Part shown: positions 34,513-46,112 of the stretch, piece by piece | Numbering within the stretch: the first letter of the stretch is position 1 | Layout of the letters: each line of letters starts with the position of its first letter | NCBI GenBank assembly: GCA_002900995.3 | Contig: CM035309.1 | Span: forward strand, 926,403 to 990,402 | Direction: 5' to 3' | Origin: Ganoderma boninense | Lineage: Eukaryota; Basidiomycota; Agaricomycetes; Polyporales; Polyporaceae | DNA length: 64,000 nucleotides | Notes under the pieces: generated by a model | What the model was told of the DNA's origin: nothing | Seen by the model: only the letters and a program-made list of their open reading frames with translations | Database searches by the model: none | Translations under genes and position numbers: made by a program

Positions 34513-35076
34513 ATTCGTGGTCGGCACTCGGCGATCTCCCATATTCTGCTTTGCACACATTGTGTGCAATTTTGACGACCACCGGTTCGCCTCCAGTATA
34601 ACTCCGTCATATCTTGAGGTGACAGCGGACAACTATTTTGTTATAGCACCGTGCAAGTGTGCGACTCAACTGTCAGAGCTGACCGGTTGCCAGCTGTCGC
34701 AGATTGAATGCGGAAACGACATGCCTCCTTCGACTAATAAAAGTTGAACCTGTAACTCCCCTCCATGCACTGACTGACCCACCACATCCTATCCCATGCA
34801 TGCATGCACTTACATTGTAACAACAGCAATATCCTTATTCTTACCGTCATCATAATGGCATGTGCTATGTACCAACCAAATAACCCTATAACATTGACAC
34901 AGCGGATACGAAAGCGCACAAGAAAGCAACAAGATAGGTAACCGCTAGAAGCCGCTAGTCACCTTGTGGGAACACAGAATAAGCACTATATACTATATCG
35001 ACTATACACGATCTAAACACGCCAGTAAAAGGTTACAATGGACGAGAATCAGATGTGCACGCGACCCCATAGGTGG
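34513..35076. other. Convergent intergenic region
   Basis: 3' ends of two convergent genes. AT-richer than its surroundings, with ATGCATGCATGCA near 34,797 and several AATAAA-like stretches (for example TAATAAAAG near 34,735) that could serve 3' end formation. No coding feature. Confidence 0.5.
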
Positions 35077-38000
35077 CTAGCTGTCACTCACAACGTTGCC
35101 CACCGGGATCGCAACCAGCTTCAGCTGAGTCAGGTTGAACCTTCCCAAATCCTCTATCCAATCCTCCAACGCACGTTCGCGGTCGCGCGCGGCTTGTTGC
35201 GCCGCCAACTGCGCCGCGTGGGATGGTGCAGCACCACAGCGAAGATCCGGTCCGAATGGTCGCGGAACTGGAACAGGTGGAGGGTGTTCTCGCCCGGGTG
35301 TACTCCGCACTCCCCCAGGTCGACAGGTTTGTGGATGGTGTCCTGGTGCAGCGGTGGCATCGGCATACGAGCAGAGACGGCAGATAATTACGACTTACGA
35401 ATCCAAACGGCGGCGCGACGTTGATGCTACGGGGCGGGCCGTGGTCACCAGAGACATCGAGGACGACATACACGGAGCCATCTTGTGGCCAGGGTCTTGG
35501 GCGCCCGAAGCTCACGACATCGAGCTCGCCTTGTTCTGCATCCGGCTCGCGCTCGAACGCTTGTGCACATTGCTCGAGAGGATACGAAACGAGCGATACG
35601 CACATGCTCGTCGAAAGGTCGCTGTACGCGCCGGGTCATGAGTACCTTGCTAGTGACAATTCGAGACGGAGATATTGTACAACACACCTGCTAGTCTTTT
35701 CCCGATTATTCCACCGCGCCACTTGAGCTGTCTCCTCTTCCGTGAGGGTGAAGTGCAGTTCGACTGGCTCCTGCGAAGACGTATGGGAGGGGTGCCCACG
35801 CTCGAGACTGAGGAGCCGAACGATGTTGGACTGAAATGGCGATGATTGGGGTTCTACTTCTTCCATATCCCCCTCCTGCGGCATAGGTGTGGTAACAAGG
35901 ATGGAGCTGGATGTGGGGACATCCCCAACTATATAAAAATAACGAGCGTCAAGATTAAAGAACCAACATTCAAAGCGGGCCAACTAACGCTTTGTTACAT
36001 CCTTTTCACCATATCGGTCTACATCTTCGATCCCATTGACCTTGATGCTGTCCAGCACCTCCAACTGAGGGACTGCCGCAGCAACGTCATTTGATCCGGG
36101 GGACGCAGGCGCGCCATCTGGGACCGGCGCAGAGTCCCGCATTTCGACACCATCATCAACAGACCGATCTTGCGCTTGAGAGGGTTCGTCCATTGGAATA
36201 TCATCCTCCTGCGCGATTTCCTCCGGCCTCGTCATCTCCGGAGCCGGGTGTTCCGGGGTAAATCCATTCGGCTCGGGCTGAAGTGCAGCATCTACCTCCA
36301 TCGCATCGGGCGAAGCAGCATCCGCCACTGCATCCTCAAACATTGCGTCAGACGGACGATCAAGCGCCTGCACCTCTTCTCCTTCCGGGACAGCAGCGCT
36401 ATATGACTCCGGTAGGTCTGCGGGAGGGGTTCCCGCATCCTGCGGAGGGGGTTTGGGTGGCGGGATGCTCGATTTCGGCGGGGGTGTCAGGTCCGGGGGA
36501 GGAGTTTTAGACCTTGATTTGGCACCTGGCTCCGAGACTTCCTGATCGGTCTTTGGTGTACCAGAGGCTAATGGCTGACCCTCCACCGCTGCTCCTAAAT
36601 CAAATCTTTCCCTAGGCTCTTCCTTTCCAGGGACGTCCGGGAGAAACCTCAAGCCTGGCGGGCCCCTTCGTTTTTTCTTCTTTTTCCTGGAGGATAATGG
36701 AGAAGGTAACACCTCTTTAGCGGGTTGCTGAGCGGCGCCGGGACATACAGAGGCTTCTGACTTCGCCTCTGATGTCTGTAGTTCGGGGGAAGCTACAGAT
36801 GGTGGAGGCGACGTGCGGCGTCGTGTAATGGAAGGTGCCAATATAGCAGGAGAGTGGGGAGCAGAGTGTGGCACGGAAGACGCTCGGGCTGTTCCAACAT
36901 CAACTTCGTCGTCAGGAGCCTTGCGCTTCAGAGTCGGCTTTACAGCGTCCTTGGGTGGTCCAGGAGGGGATAGGGGTTTGGGAGCAACGGCCTGCCCCAA
37001 GGATGTCAAAGCTGAATGCGAGGTTGTGGCGGCTTCCGCATCCAGCTCTTCATCCGGCGCAACGTTCAATAGACCAGTTGCTGTAGGAGCAGCATCTTTT
37101 ATCGACTCCCGTCCTGAAACAGGTCCTGGCAGTTTCGTCTGTGTTAACTCCGTGGCTTCTGTCCGAAATTTCTCGGCCACGGGGGCAGTGGATGTCAATG
37201 TGGCCTGTATCGGGGAGGTTGAGTCCGACAGAGATGGCTCTTGAGGCTGACCAGGACGCGTGTCTTTGAACCATTTAACATCTTCCTCCAGGACATCGCT
37301 GAAATCGAACTTCCTCTTCTTCGGCTTGGATCGCGTGCTCTGCGACAACGTGGTATCAATCGTAGGAGAGGCCATGACCGGCGATGAGGAAACCACGGGT
37401 GCAGCGACCTGAGGCGTAGGCCGAGGCGGAAAATCCTCCAATCTAATATCTGGTCTGCCCGGCAATTTGATGGTAAGACCGTTGGCTCCGTTGGCTCCGT
37501 TGGCTCCGCTGCTAAGAAACTGAAGGGGTTGGTCTGTCGATTTCCGCGGCAGAGGTGTCGACAGCTGCACAAGGGGTGTGCTTGGTTGTGACGCTGAGGC
37601 GTCAACGGGAGATGCCTGCACGATCGGGATGAGCTGCTCAGGGACGGCTGGGCTTTGGATGGGGGGCGAAAGGGGGGTTGTTCGGGTCGTGGCGACAGAT
37701 CTGGTGGTATTATAAGGCACATCCCCAAACACGCATATAGAAGACACGAGGTGGACATAAAGCGGGTGGTCCACCTGTGACCATGAGTCGCAAGGAATAA
37801 ATACTCACGGTGTCGTGGAGCTGCGGCGCACCAGCGGCTGCTGCGACAAGAACTGGTCAACGTCATCACAAATTGTCTGGATTAGAACACGGAGACGCAC
37901 TTATTAAACAGGGCGAAAAAAATATCACGCTGGTAAGTGGACGGTAAGAGACGAGGCATGCATATATGCTCACTTTGAAGCGACAGCTCTGGAAATAGAA

Positions 38001-38437
38001 GGTAGAAAGGCACCACGGTCTGAACGAGCCTTACGAACGGCTCTGCAAACGGGCGGACACCGTCATCCATTCTTGAGACGTGAAAAGGGTGGTTCGGGCG
38101 AGTACTATGTTCTCGTACGGCATTGTGGGCGGTCTATCATGCTCTTCAACACAAAGATGGCAGTGTGGTCGATGGGACACATACCTCCAGCAACTCGACG
38201 ATCTGGACAGTCGGGGAGAGGTGAGGCGCATGCCCTGCCTGATGAAACACGAGAACTCACCTTCGGGCGTGCCTTCGGATAATACGCTTTGTCCACTTTC
38301 AACCAATGGGCCAGCTTTTCCGCGGTTGTCGCGAACTCGGACGCGGTTCCGTTGGAGAAAGTGCTGAGAAACAGGGGGAAGAGCTGGTCATTGTTCCTCT
38401 CGGCCTTGGTGGTCTTGGAATGGGGTTTTGTGGCCAT
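35077..38437 (-). CDS. Large Ser/Pro-rich protein with a C-terminal PINIT-like block
   Basis: Multi-exon gene of about 950-1000 residues. It starts at 38437 (MATKPHSKTTKAERN); the N-terminal helical part includes FPLFLSTFSNGTASEFATTA, HAPHLSPTVQIVELLE and PFAEPFVRLVQTVVPFYLLF, split by short introns. The central exon (35984-37774) is a long disordered Pro/Ser/Glu region with a basic patch RKKKKKRRGPPGLRFLP (nuclear-signal-like) and a GAN triple repeat. After an intron come LVTTPMPQEGDMEEVEPQ and FTLTEEETAQVARWNN. The last exons carry FVSYPLEQCAQAFEREPDA, DGSVYVVLDVSGDHGP, then PVDLGECGVHPGENTLHLFQ, FRDHSDRIFAVVLHHPT and AQLAAQQAARDRERALEDW, stop at 35077-35079. The C-terminal portion parallels the convergent neighbour. 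Divergent from Lon, with 340 bp between the starts. Function unknown; exon joins in 37.8-38.3 kb are tentative. Confidence 0.65.
37480..37513 (-). repeat. GTTGGCTCC 9-mer tandem repeat
   Basis: Three to four copies of GTTGGCTCC on the plus strand, the last degenerate. They encode the tripeptide Gly-Ala-Asn repeated on the minus strand, inside the disordered part of the large Ser/Pro-rich protein. Confidence 0.8.
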
Positions 38438-38777
38438 GAACGAGGTTCACGAGGATACTGCGGAATGCATGAGCGTACTGCATGCAGTAGAGCGAGATGG
38501 TCGATGGCGGTGTCGGACATCCACCTCACTTCCCATCTCACTTGCCGCCCTAAAGGCTAACCGCCCTGGCTGAGCGCGCTTATAGACTGCTGACACAGCG
38601 CACGCGCATCTTATCAGATAAAATATGGCGCCATGACGCGTCACGTCTCTTCCCGGAGCCGCGTTACCCGTCCTGGCCAGCTTTTGCTCGTCGTTCTCCT
38701 CGTCGCTCCCTTCCTTTCCCTCGTCCCCCGCTATCTCCTGCCTGCTGACGACCTCCATTTGGTGACCTCAGGCAGGT
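38438..38777. promoter_or_regulatory. Divergent promoter between the Ser/Pro-rich gene and Lon
   Basis: 340 bases separate the two start codons, so both promoters must lie here. A plus-strand frame starting at 38633 (MTRHVSSRSRVTRP) overlaps the Lon start and could act as an upstream ORF if the leader includes it. No clear TATA element was identified. Confidence 0.5.
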
Positions 38778-41700
38778 TTGCCCTCCCAGCGCATGAACTT
38801 CTTCGGAGGCCTAAGAGCAGCAGCAAGCTCCTCTTCGCGGTCATGTAGTCGGCGGATATGCGACCCGGGACCGTCCAGGCTGGCAGGGCTCGCGGCGGGG
38901 CCCTCGCGACTTGCGTTCTACGGCTCACACAAGCATCCAGCCACGCGCAGGACGTTTTACTCTTCCACCGTAGCGGACTACACGCCTACAGCCGCAATAC
39001 GTTTCCCCCGTTGGGTCAATTCGAGGCTTGGGGCACGCGACACTAAGGAGGAGGAGGCTGAGTCCCAAACCGACTCCTCTCAGACCAACGTTCGCATGGA
39101 TAGTCCCGAGGACGGCCAGTCTGCTCCTCCAGCATCCACGCCGCCCTCAACGCCGCCATCGTCATCGTCCTCCTCATCCGGTGATGGCTCGGATAGCTCA
39201 AGTTCGGACGCACCCCCTCCTACGCCTCCCCCGGAGAATCCACCTCAACCGCAGACGTCGATTTCAAAACAGTCTGTCCCGGAAAACTACCCCCAGGTAT
39301 TGGCTCTCCCTATCGCCCGTCGCCCTCTTTTCCCCGGTTTCTACAAGGCAGTCGTCATTCGGAACCCTGCTGTCGTTTCCGCAATCAAGGAGATGATGCG
39401 TCGTGGTCAACCCTACCTTGGTGCATTCCTGCTAAAGGACGACAATGCTGACAGCGATATCATCACGGACGTCAACTCGGTGCACCCCGTCGGAGTCTTT
39501 GCCCAAATTACTAGCGTGTTCACTGCGCAGGGTAGCAAGGATGACGATAAGGAAGAAGGTCTCACGGCTGTTCTCTATCCTCATCGCCGCATTCGCCTCA
39601 CGGATCTCGTGAAGAACGGGTCTGCTGCAACGGTTGAGCCTGTTGAAGGCGAGCAGAGTGAGGTTGTCGCCGCAGACGGTGAGGTTCAGCTTCCTACGCC
39701 ACCTCCGGAACGCGATGGCCTCCCCATGACCCTGCAGACCTCATTCCTTGAGAAGTATGCGGTGTCTGTCGTCAACGTGGACAACCTAGCAACCCAGCCC
39801 TACAACAAGGACGACCAGTACATTCGCGCGTTCATGTCCGAGATCGTCTCCGTTTTCAAGGACATCGCACAGCTCAACCCGCTCTTCCGAGACCAGATCG
39901 CCAACTTTTCGATCAACCAAGTCGCGTCGAACGTCTTTGACGAGCCCGATAAGCTCGCCGACTTTGCGGCTGCTGTCTCCACCGGCGAACCGAACGAGCT
40001 CCAGGATGTCCTTGAGAGCCTCGTCGTCGACGACCGCCTGCGCAAAGCCCTCCTCGTTCTCAAGAAGGAGCTTATCAACGCTCAGTTGCAGAGCAAGCTT
40101 GCACGCGACGTGGACAGCAAGATCGCCAAGCGTCAGCGTGAGTACTACCTCATGGAACAACTCAAAGGGATCAAGAAGGAGCTCGGCATGGAGTCGGACG
40201 GCAAGGATAAGCTCATTGAGAAGTTCAAGGAGCGTGCAGCGCAGCTGAAGATGCCCGAGGGCGTACGCAAGGTCTTCGATGAGGAGCTGAACAAGCTCAT
40301 GCACCTCGAACCCGCCGCGTCCGAGGCCAACGTCACTCGCAACTACCTGGAGTGGCTTACTCAGGTATGCGCTTCCGCCATCTCAGTCCGGTGTCTCGGC
40401 AGGCCCTGGCTGACAAAGAACGTTCCAGATTCCTTGGGGCCAGCACTCGCGCGAGAACTACTCTATTGCGAACGCACAGAAGGTCCTCGATGAAGACCAC
40501 TATGGCCTTAAGGATGTTAAGGACCGTATCCTCGAGTTCCTTGCGGTCGGAAAGCTTCGTGGTACGGTTGAGGGCAAGATTATCTGTCTTGTTGGTCCAC
40601 CCGGTGTGGGAAAGACGTCGATTGGCAAGTCGATCGCCCGCGCGCTCAACAGGCAGTTCTTCCGTTTCTCTGTTGGCGGCCTGACGGATGTTGCGGAGAT
40701 CAAGGGACACAGGCGTACCTATGTCGGGTACGTGGTTGCGTTGATCTTGACTTCATAGGAGCACGACTTAAGGCAACCGCGTTCAGAGCGCTCCCCGGAA
40801 AGATCATCCAAGCTTTGAAGCGCGTCGGTACTGAGAACCCCCTTGTCCTCATCGACGAGGTTGACAAGATCGGTCGCGGACACAACGGCGATCCTGCGAG
40901 TGCACTTCTTGAGATGCTCGACCCAGAGCAAAATACGGCTTTCCTTGACCATTAGTGCGTTGTCCCTTCCTCGTTTTCGTTATCGTCGATTAATTGTTGG
41001 CTGTCCAGCATGGATGTCCCCGTGGACCTCTCTCGCGTCCTCTTTGTCTGTACGGCTAACATGCTTGACACGATCCCGGCGCCCTTGTTGGATCGAATGG
41101 AGGTCCTCGAAGTGAGCGGCTATGTCTCGGAGGAGAAGGCTCAAATCGCGTCCCGCTACCTCGGGCCTCAGGCAAAGGAAGCTTCTGGCCTCAAGGAAGC
41201 GGATGTGACTCTTGACCCGGCGGCAGTCGACATGCTCATTAAGTACTACTGCCGCGAAAGCGGTGTTCGTAACCTGAAGAAGCACATCGACAAGGTACGT
41301 GACCCAGATTATTCTGAGGAAACGTTATGTGACGTATCGTCCACTGTCAGATCTACCGCAAGGCCGCACTGAAGATCGTCCAGGATCTTGGCGAGGACGT
41401 CTTCCCTGAACCTGTCGCTGTTCCCGCTGCCGAGACGACTGCTTCCACTGCCGTCAAATCCGACTCCCAGTCTGCGGAGACCACCACGACGGTCGAGAAG
41501 CAGAACCCTCCTACCAACAACCCAGCAGCACCCGAGACCTCGACTCCGCGCACGTCCGCCAGCGACAACGATGTGGACCACACTGTCACTACGGTGGAGC
41601 GCAAACCGATGGATGTTCCTCAGACCGTGCATGTCATCATTACGCCTGACAACCTGAAGGATTACGTCGGCCCGCCGGTTTACCCCAAGGATCGACTGTA

Positions 41701-42422
41701 CGTTGAGGCACCTCCCTCTGGTGTCAGCACTGGTCTTGGATATCTGGGTAACGGTTCTGGGGCCGTCATGCCGATTGAGGCTTTGGTGAGTTCGGTACCT
41801 CATGATATTCAACGCGCGTTTTAACGACCAATCCAGACAATGCCTGGCAAAGGTGGTCTGCAGTTGACGGGTAAGCTCGGCGAGGTCATCAGGGAGAGTG
41901 CGAACATCGCATTGTCTTGGGTGAAGAGCCACGCATACGAGCTGGGCATCACCAAGTCGCCGGACGAGCAGTTCCTTACCGACAGAGATATCCATCTCCA
42001 CATGCCTGAGGGCAGTATCGGTAAGGAGGGCCCGAGCGCAGGCACCGCGATCCTCACGGCGTTCGTTTCGTTGTTCACGAAGACTAGGGTCAACCCTGAC
42101 ATTGGTACGTTCGACTGTTAAGGCTGAGCGGTATGCGATGCTAACTCGATATGATAATCTAGCTATGACGGGTGAGATCTCGCTTGTGGGCATGGTGCTC
42201 CCGGTCGGCGGCCTGAAGGAAAAGATCCTCGCGGCGCACCGTGCAGGCATTAAGACCATCCTGGCTCCCGCAGGCAACCGCCAGGACATCGAGGAGAACG
42301 TTCCCGAGAGCGTCAAGACGGGCATCCGCTTCGTCTATGTCGAGAACGTCCATGAGGTCCTCCACGAGGTCTTCCGCGGCGAACCCAATGCGGAGCGCTG
42401 GAAGGACACACTCTCCCTATGA
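38778..42422 (+). CDS. PIM1: Lon protease homologue, mitochondrial (Pim1)
   Basis: ATP-dependent serine protease of the mitochondrial matrix that degrades damaged and unassembled proteins. The Arg/Ser-rich start ([18 protein letters not shown]) is a targeting sequence; ATG at 38778 or 38793. A Ser/Pro-rich linker precedes the LON substrate domain, which starts at [21 protein letters not shown] helical region includes [18 protein letters not shown]. The AAA+ domain has Walker [10 protein letters not shown], Walker [10 protein letters not shown] and the sensor region [20 protein letters not shown]. An acidic/Ser insert between AAA+ and protease domains (about 41,400-41,580) is typical of fungal Pim1. 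The protease domain has the catalytic Ser in [10 protein letters not shown] and the Lys in [16 protein letters not shown]. Six introns (near 40.36, 40.73, 40.95, 41.30, 41.79 and 42.10 kb). TGA at 42420-42422. Complete. Confidence 0.96.
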
Positions 42423-42947
42423 CACTACCTCTCCTAAAGGCGTTCCCTTTTCGCCTCATGGCAACGCGGGTCCCAGACGCTTGCGCCACTTCCTGCGTGG
42501 GCTTGCTTTGGGATCAGCGTCGCCAGCCGGGTGGGCGTGACGTTGGTGCTCGCTCGACGACTGATGTTATGCTTGTGGAGGAGGATCTTTATTCTTACGT
42601 ATCACTACTGTCCCTAATTGGCATCACCGTCTCGACATAGAGCAGGCCCCGATACACACTATACACATACGCCACCTGTATATTATCAACCCACACGCTT
42701 TCAAATCCAGCTCACGATGTTTTCGTTGCGTTAATCTCAAGTGTTTGCCTCCTCTCTGGATGCAGCATCTTGCATCTGCCAAAGCACTTCCAATAGTCAT
42801 AATCTTTAAGAAACACACCAAATGTACGAACCTGAGGCCTGGGCAGTGACCCTGCAGGAACAATATAGCACGATGGAGTGTTTCGAACTTGAAAGGCTTA
42901 GGGAGTTCTATTAAGGATCTATAACTATGAAGTCAAGGCGGTTTAAA
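42423..42947. other. Intergenic between Lon and tRNA-Arg
   Basis: 3' flank of Lon and upstream region of the tRNA. Contains no recognisable gene. Confidence 0.55.
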
Positions 42948-43019
42948 GCCATCGTGGCGCAATGGTAGCGCATCACCTTCCTAAGGTGGGGGTTGCGGGT
43001 TCGATCCCCGTCGGTGGTA
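42948..43019 (+). tRNA. tRNA-Arg(CCT)
   Basis: A 72-nt cloverleaf can be drawn. The acceptor stem pairs GCCATCG with CGGTGGT (first pair G-U), with discriminator A. The D arm has GCGC pairs around AATGGTA. The anticodon arm is TCACC-TTCCTAA-GGTGG, placing CCT at positions 34-36 (reads AGG, Arg). The T arm is GCGGG-TTCGATC-CCCGT with the TTCGA box B core. There is no intron. The genome happens to carry CCA directly after the discriminator base. Internal A and B boxes fit RNA polymerase III transcription. Confidence 0.92.
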
Positions 43020-43159
43020 CCATGATTTTTTCTCCTCAACTTAGCTCGAGCATCGCGCTTCCATTTGCAAGAATACGGCTAGTTGAACAACGTACTGGCA
43101 TCGACGCACAGCACCTTTGAGTAAATCAGGGTGTGAGGCTAGCAGAAGACTGCCCAGCG

Positions 43160-44786
43160 CTACCGCGGTTTGGAGTCCTGTGGAGAATACTCGTGAAGCA
43201 CGCGCTGCCCACGCGCCTTAATCTTGGAAGCATTCCCCCAGAAGTCCTTCTCTTCGTCTTCGGTGCTTCTATCTCCAGTTCCTGAGGACCCGGGTGGCAG
43301 AAGCCTCTGTGTATGAATGGACTCAGACGTTTCACGATGATCAGCATGCCATGCGGCTGGAAGACAGCTGTGCGAAAGGGGATGTAGATCCACCAAATAT
43401 GTACGACTACGTAGAGCACATCCATCGGGATGACCGGTGTTGCTGTACATTTCTGGGTGTAGCGCTGTCGTTTGGAAGAGGTTTTGACTAACCAGCCCAG
43501 ATGGCGTCAGTACGATCAATACATCCGTCTACGATTGCCCCAGGGCCCTTTGAATGTGTTCAGACATGGCCGCCCTGGATACCAGTGGACGTGAGATTTT
43601 ACACACGTACCAATTGCCGAAAGCAACGGGCTTGCATTGAATTGAACGAGTGCAGTGACAGTCGTACAACGTCCCACCAGCTACCGAGCCCGAACCGATC
43701 ACAGAGAGACCATGGCACCGCCCTCGTGACGTACGTCTACTGGACAAGAGAAGTACCCAACTTAAGTCCTGCGGTAGAATGTTAGCCAGCTTGAAGAGTG
43801 TGACAGAATTGGACGAATGCTTACCCAGTGTGGCGCTCCCGCCGCACTGCTGAAGCATGGAGGAGGCTGTCACCATCGCATTGGAGAGAGCAGAAGCCTG
43901 ATACCCCAGTCGTTTGCCGACGTCTGAGGCGAATTTTTTGTCGATGTTGAAGAACGCGTACGTCTGGAAGACCGGAGGCAGCACGCTGACGTGCTGGAAA
44001 TCAACCAACCAAACGTTCTTGTGCGCGTCGAGAAGGAAATTCTCAGCATCAATGTCGGAATGGCAAATGGAGCGCTCCTGGAAGGAGGTCTCCAGCTCAG
44101 CCTGCAACGTCTGATCGAGCTGTGCGCCCGGGCAGCGCCTGAACGCCTGCGAGAGAGAAGTGGTTCAATAACGAGCGGTAAATGGTCGAGGACGAAACCC
44201 ACACCCTCTTGACATATTTGAGGAGCATATTGGAGTCGAAGGCATGCGGCGCTCGTTGTTCCTTGAAGAACTTATGCCATGCGGGGACATTGTTTGGAGA
44301 GATATGCCCAAAAACAGAAGAGGGGACGAAAGGTGTTTGGTCTATTAGCCATTTGATAGCATGGGCGGCGTGCCCTACGGCCTCCTCATCTGTGATGCCG
44401 GCGTCCTTCAGCATTGGCGCGTCGATCTTAAGCATGACGAGGAAGCAGAAGCCATCCGCACGGAAGGCGTCGAAAACGCGGGGGATGCGAGGCGCTGCAT
44501 CGTTGCGGGGGAGACAGCAGAAGAACTGCTGAGTGCATGCCTCATCTAGGACACCGCTGCCGTGCTTGATGAGGAATGGAGGCCTGTCCGGCAGACGTAA
44601 TTCAAAGACGCGGCTTTTCATCCGCGCATCATCAGGGAGGGCTTTGAAATGAGCGAGGATGGCCTCGCGCTCGTGCGCGGCCAAGTCTTGCGGGACAGTC
44701 TGTAGAGAGCTGTCGTCAGGAACTGCAGACAAGGAACAACTAGAATCGGACGAGGAAGCTGATGATACCGTGGCGTACCCAGCCAA
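43160..44786 (-). CDS. Kinase-like (phosphotransferase-fold) protein, 3' part uncertain
   Basis: Minus-strand gene starting at 44786 (MAGYATVSSASSS). The reading includes ARMKSRVFELRLPDRPPFLI, VFDAFRADGFCFLVMLKIDA and AVGHAAHAIKWLIDQTPFVP. An intron near 44,155-44,218 (GTGTGG..CTCGCAG) joins KYVKR to AFRRCPGAQLDQTLQAELE. Then ICHSDIDAENFLLDAHKNVW and LVDFQHVSVLPPVFQTYAFF resemble the catalytic H-x-D/N and the metal-binding D-F of protein-kinase/aminoglycoside-phosphotransferase folds. The exon ends after MLQQCGGSAT at about 43,826. Downstream joins are unclear. A frame at 43160-43300 (KDFWGNASKIKARGQRVLHE, stop 43160-43162) looks like a genuine last exon but may belong to another gene. Substrate unknown. 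Such proteins are common and expanded in Agaricomycetes. Confidence 0.55.
43246..43600. repeat. Copy 1 of a segmental repeat (second copy at 45.44 kb)
   Basis: Shares with 45439-45693 long near-identical stretches, such as CTTCTCTTCGTCTTCGGTGC, GGGATGACCGGTGTT and GTCTGCGATTGCCCCAGG-like sequence. Copy 1 has about 100 extra bases (roughly 43,284-43,388), and covers the 3' part of the kinase-like locus. Confidence 0.85.
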
Positions 44787-44913
44787 GCATAGCTCATAGA
44801 TCCGGATAAAGCCAATATTGCAAAGATGAAGCGTGTGAGTTGTATAAGTGGATACAGGTCACTGGCAGAGAGAGCTACGAGGGCGGAAGAGCTCAAAGTT
44901 GAAAGGTTCAGTC

Positions 44914-45340
44914 TTAATAGAACAGGCCCTCGGCGCGGAAGTCGTGGTTCGTGATAGACGGGAACCCGGCCCGGAAACGCGCGCGGTTGGACCAGATATG
45001 GCCGTCGCCTTTCTCGTAGACGGGCTTGTTGATTCTGTCCGGGTGCCAGGCGATCTGGACAATCCCGAGGACGCGCCTCAAACGCGAGGAGCTCCTCCAT
45101 CGTCCTGAACTTAGTCGCGGAACACGTCCTTGGCGAGGAGGATGGCGACTCACGTGAGCATGGGGTTGCAGAAGAGAGTGCTGTCCCGAGCCCTCGTACA
45201 GTCCGTGTTCTGGCCTGGCGTATGGTCAGCGTTCGGAGGAGCTCCGACATCGCAGGGCACTCACCTACGCCCTGGGTTCATCGCCATTCCCTTCGCATCC
45301 TTCGCCACTTCCATGGCAAATTCGGTGTTCCCGTATCCGT
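44914..45340 (-). CDS. Unidentified small or partial gene
   Basis: A chain of exon-like blocks on the minus strand that I cannot name. In order: AFVVFRNGYGNTEFAMEVAK, an intron GTAGGTGAGT..CGCCAG, NTDCTRARDSTLFCNPMLT, an intron GTGAGTCGCC..CTAAG, then LRRVLGIVQIAWHPDRINKP and GDGHIWSNRARFRAGFP, ending ITNHDFRAEGLFY at a stop 44914-44916. The last block is strongly protein-like. If the second intron instead ends at TTCAG, the preceding block reads TMEELLAFEA and the frame breaks by one base, so the locus is either a small intact gene or a decaying fragment. No start codon was found; exons upstream of 45,340 may be missing or inside the neighbouring repeat. Confidence 0.35.
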
Positions 45341-45438
45341 TGCGGAAGACGACGAAGGCTTACGTCCTGGCGAATCGTGACATGAGTGGCGGGGGTCCTC
45401 GCCAGATCCAAAGGCGGACTCACGCGATAGTACACTGG

Positions 45439-45693
45439 AGGTCCTTCTCTTCGTCTTCGGTGCTTCTATCTGCAGCTCCTGATCCACCAAATACATGCGA
45501 CTATGTAGATCATGTCCACCGGGATGACCGGTGTTACTGTACATCTCTGGGTGTACGTAGTGTTGTCGTTTGAAAGAGGTCTTGACTAACTGGCCCAGAT
45601 AAGGTCAGTGCGATCATTTACATCCGTCTGCGATTGCCCCAGGGGTTTGAATGTATTCATACATGGCCGCCATGGATAGTGGACATGAGATAC
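45439..45693. repeat. Copy 2 of the segmental repeat
   Basis: Second copy of the 43.25-43.60 kb segment, same orientation, about 2.2 kb away, with an internal deletion of about 100 bases and scattered substitutions. At its left boundary the similarity stops where copy 1 continues into KDFWGNASKI coding sequence, so copy 2 is truncated and probably non-functional. Confidence 0.85.
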
Positions 45694-45749
45694 TGCCTTG
45701 CACACTTACACACCCGATGTCCAAAAGCACCTGGTGCGCGTTGAATCGG

Positions 45750-46112
45750 ACGAGTGCAGTCAGTGTACATGCAATCGAATCATGATTGTTATCGCCCATC
45801 TGAACCTACTACGGCATTAACGCCGGGTCCCCTAGACTGGCGCAAGCTATGCACAATGATTGACCACAGAGAAAGTTGCTTACCAGACTCGGAACACAGC
45901 CTACGAAGTACCGGAATGCAATGTCGAAGCATATGGGGGTCGGGCGGATTGATCAAAAGCCTGCGACGTGCAATACACATACCCGTAAAGTACTCATATG
46001 GCTGACTATCTTGGCGGAAGTAATGTCCATCGCTCTTGAAAAAGAAGACCCTCCATTTCCTAGGGATGGCGGTCGTGTTAGTGTCTAATGAAGTGATGTC
46101 ACACCTGAACAT
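45750..46112 (-). other. Possible exon fragment
   Basis: A minus-strand frame reads IPRKWRVFFFKSDGHYFRQD then EYFTGMCIARRRLLINPPDP, which looks like real protein but matches nothing I can name. No start or partner exons are clear. It lies just beyond repeat copy 2 and may be debris of a related gene. Confidence 0.25.

Noticed and set aside
43020..43022. Encoded CCA tail on the tRNA as a bacterial trait
   Set aside because: CCA follows the discriminator by chance; the surrounding genes are clearly eukaryotic.
45080..45180. Reading of stops and frameshifts in the unidentified gene (TMEELLAFEA block)
   Set aside because: An alternative acceptor (CTAAG instead of TTCAG) gives an uninterrupted frame, so a break is not required.
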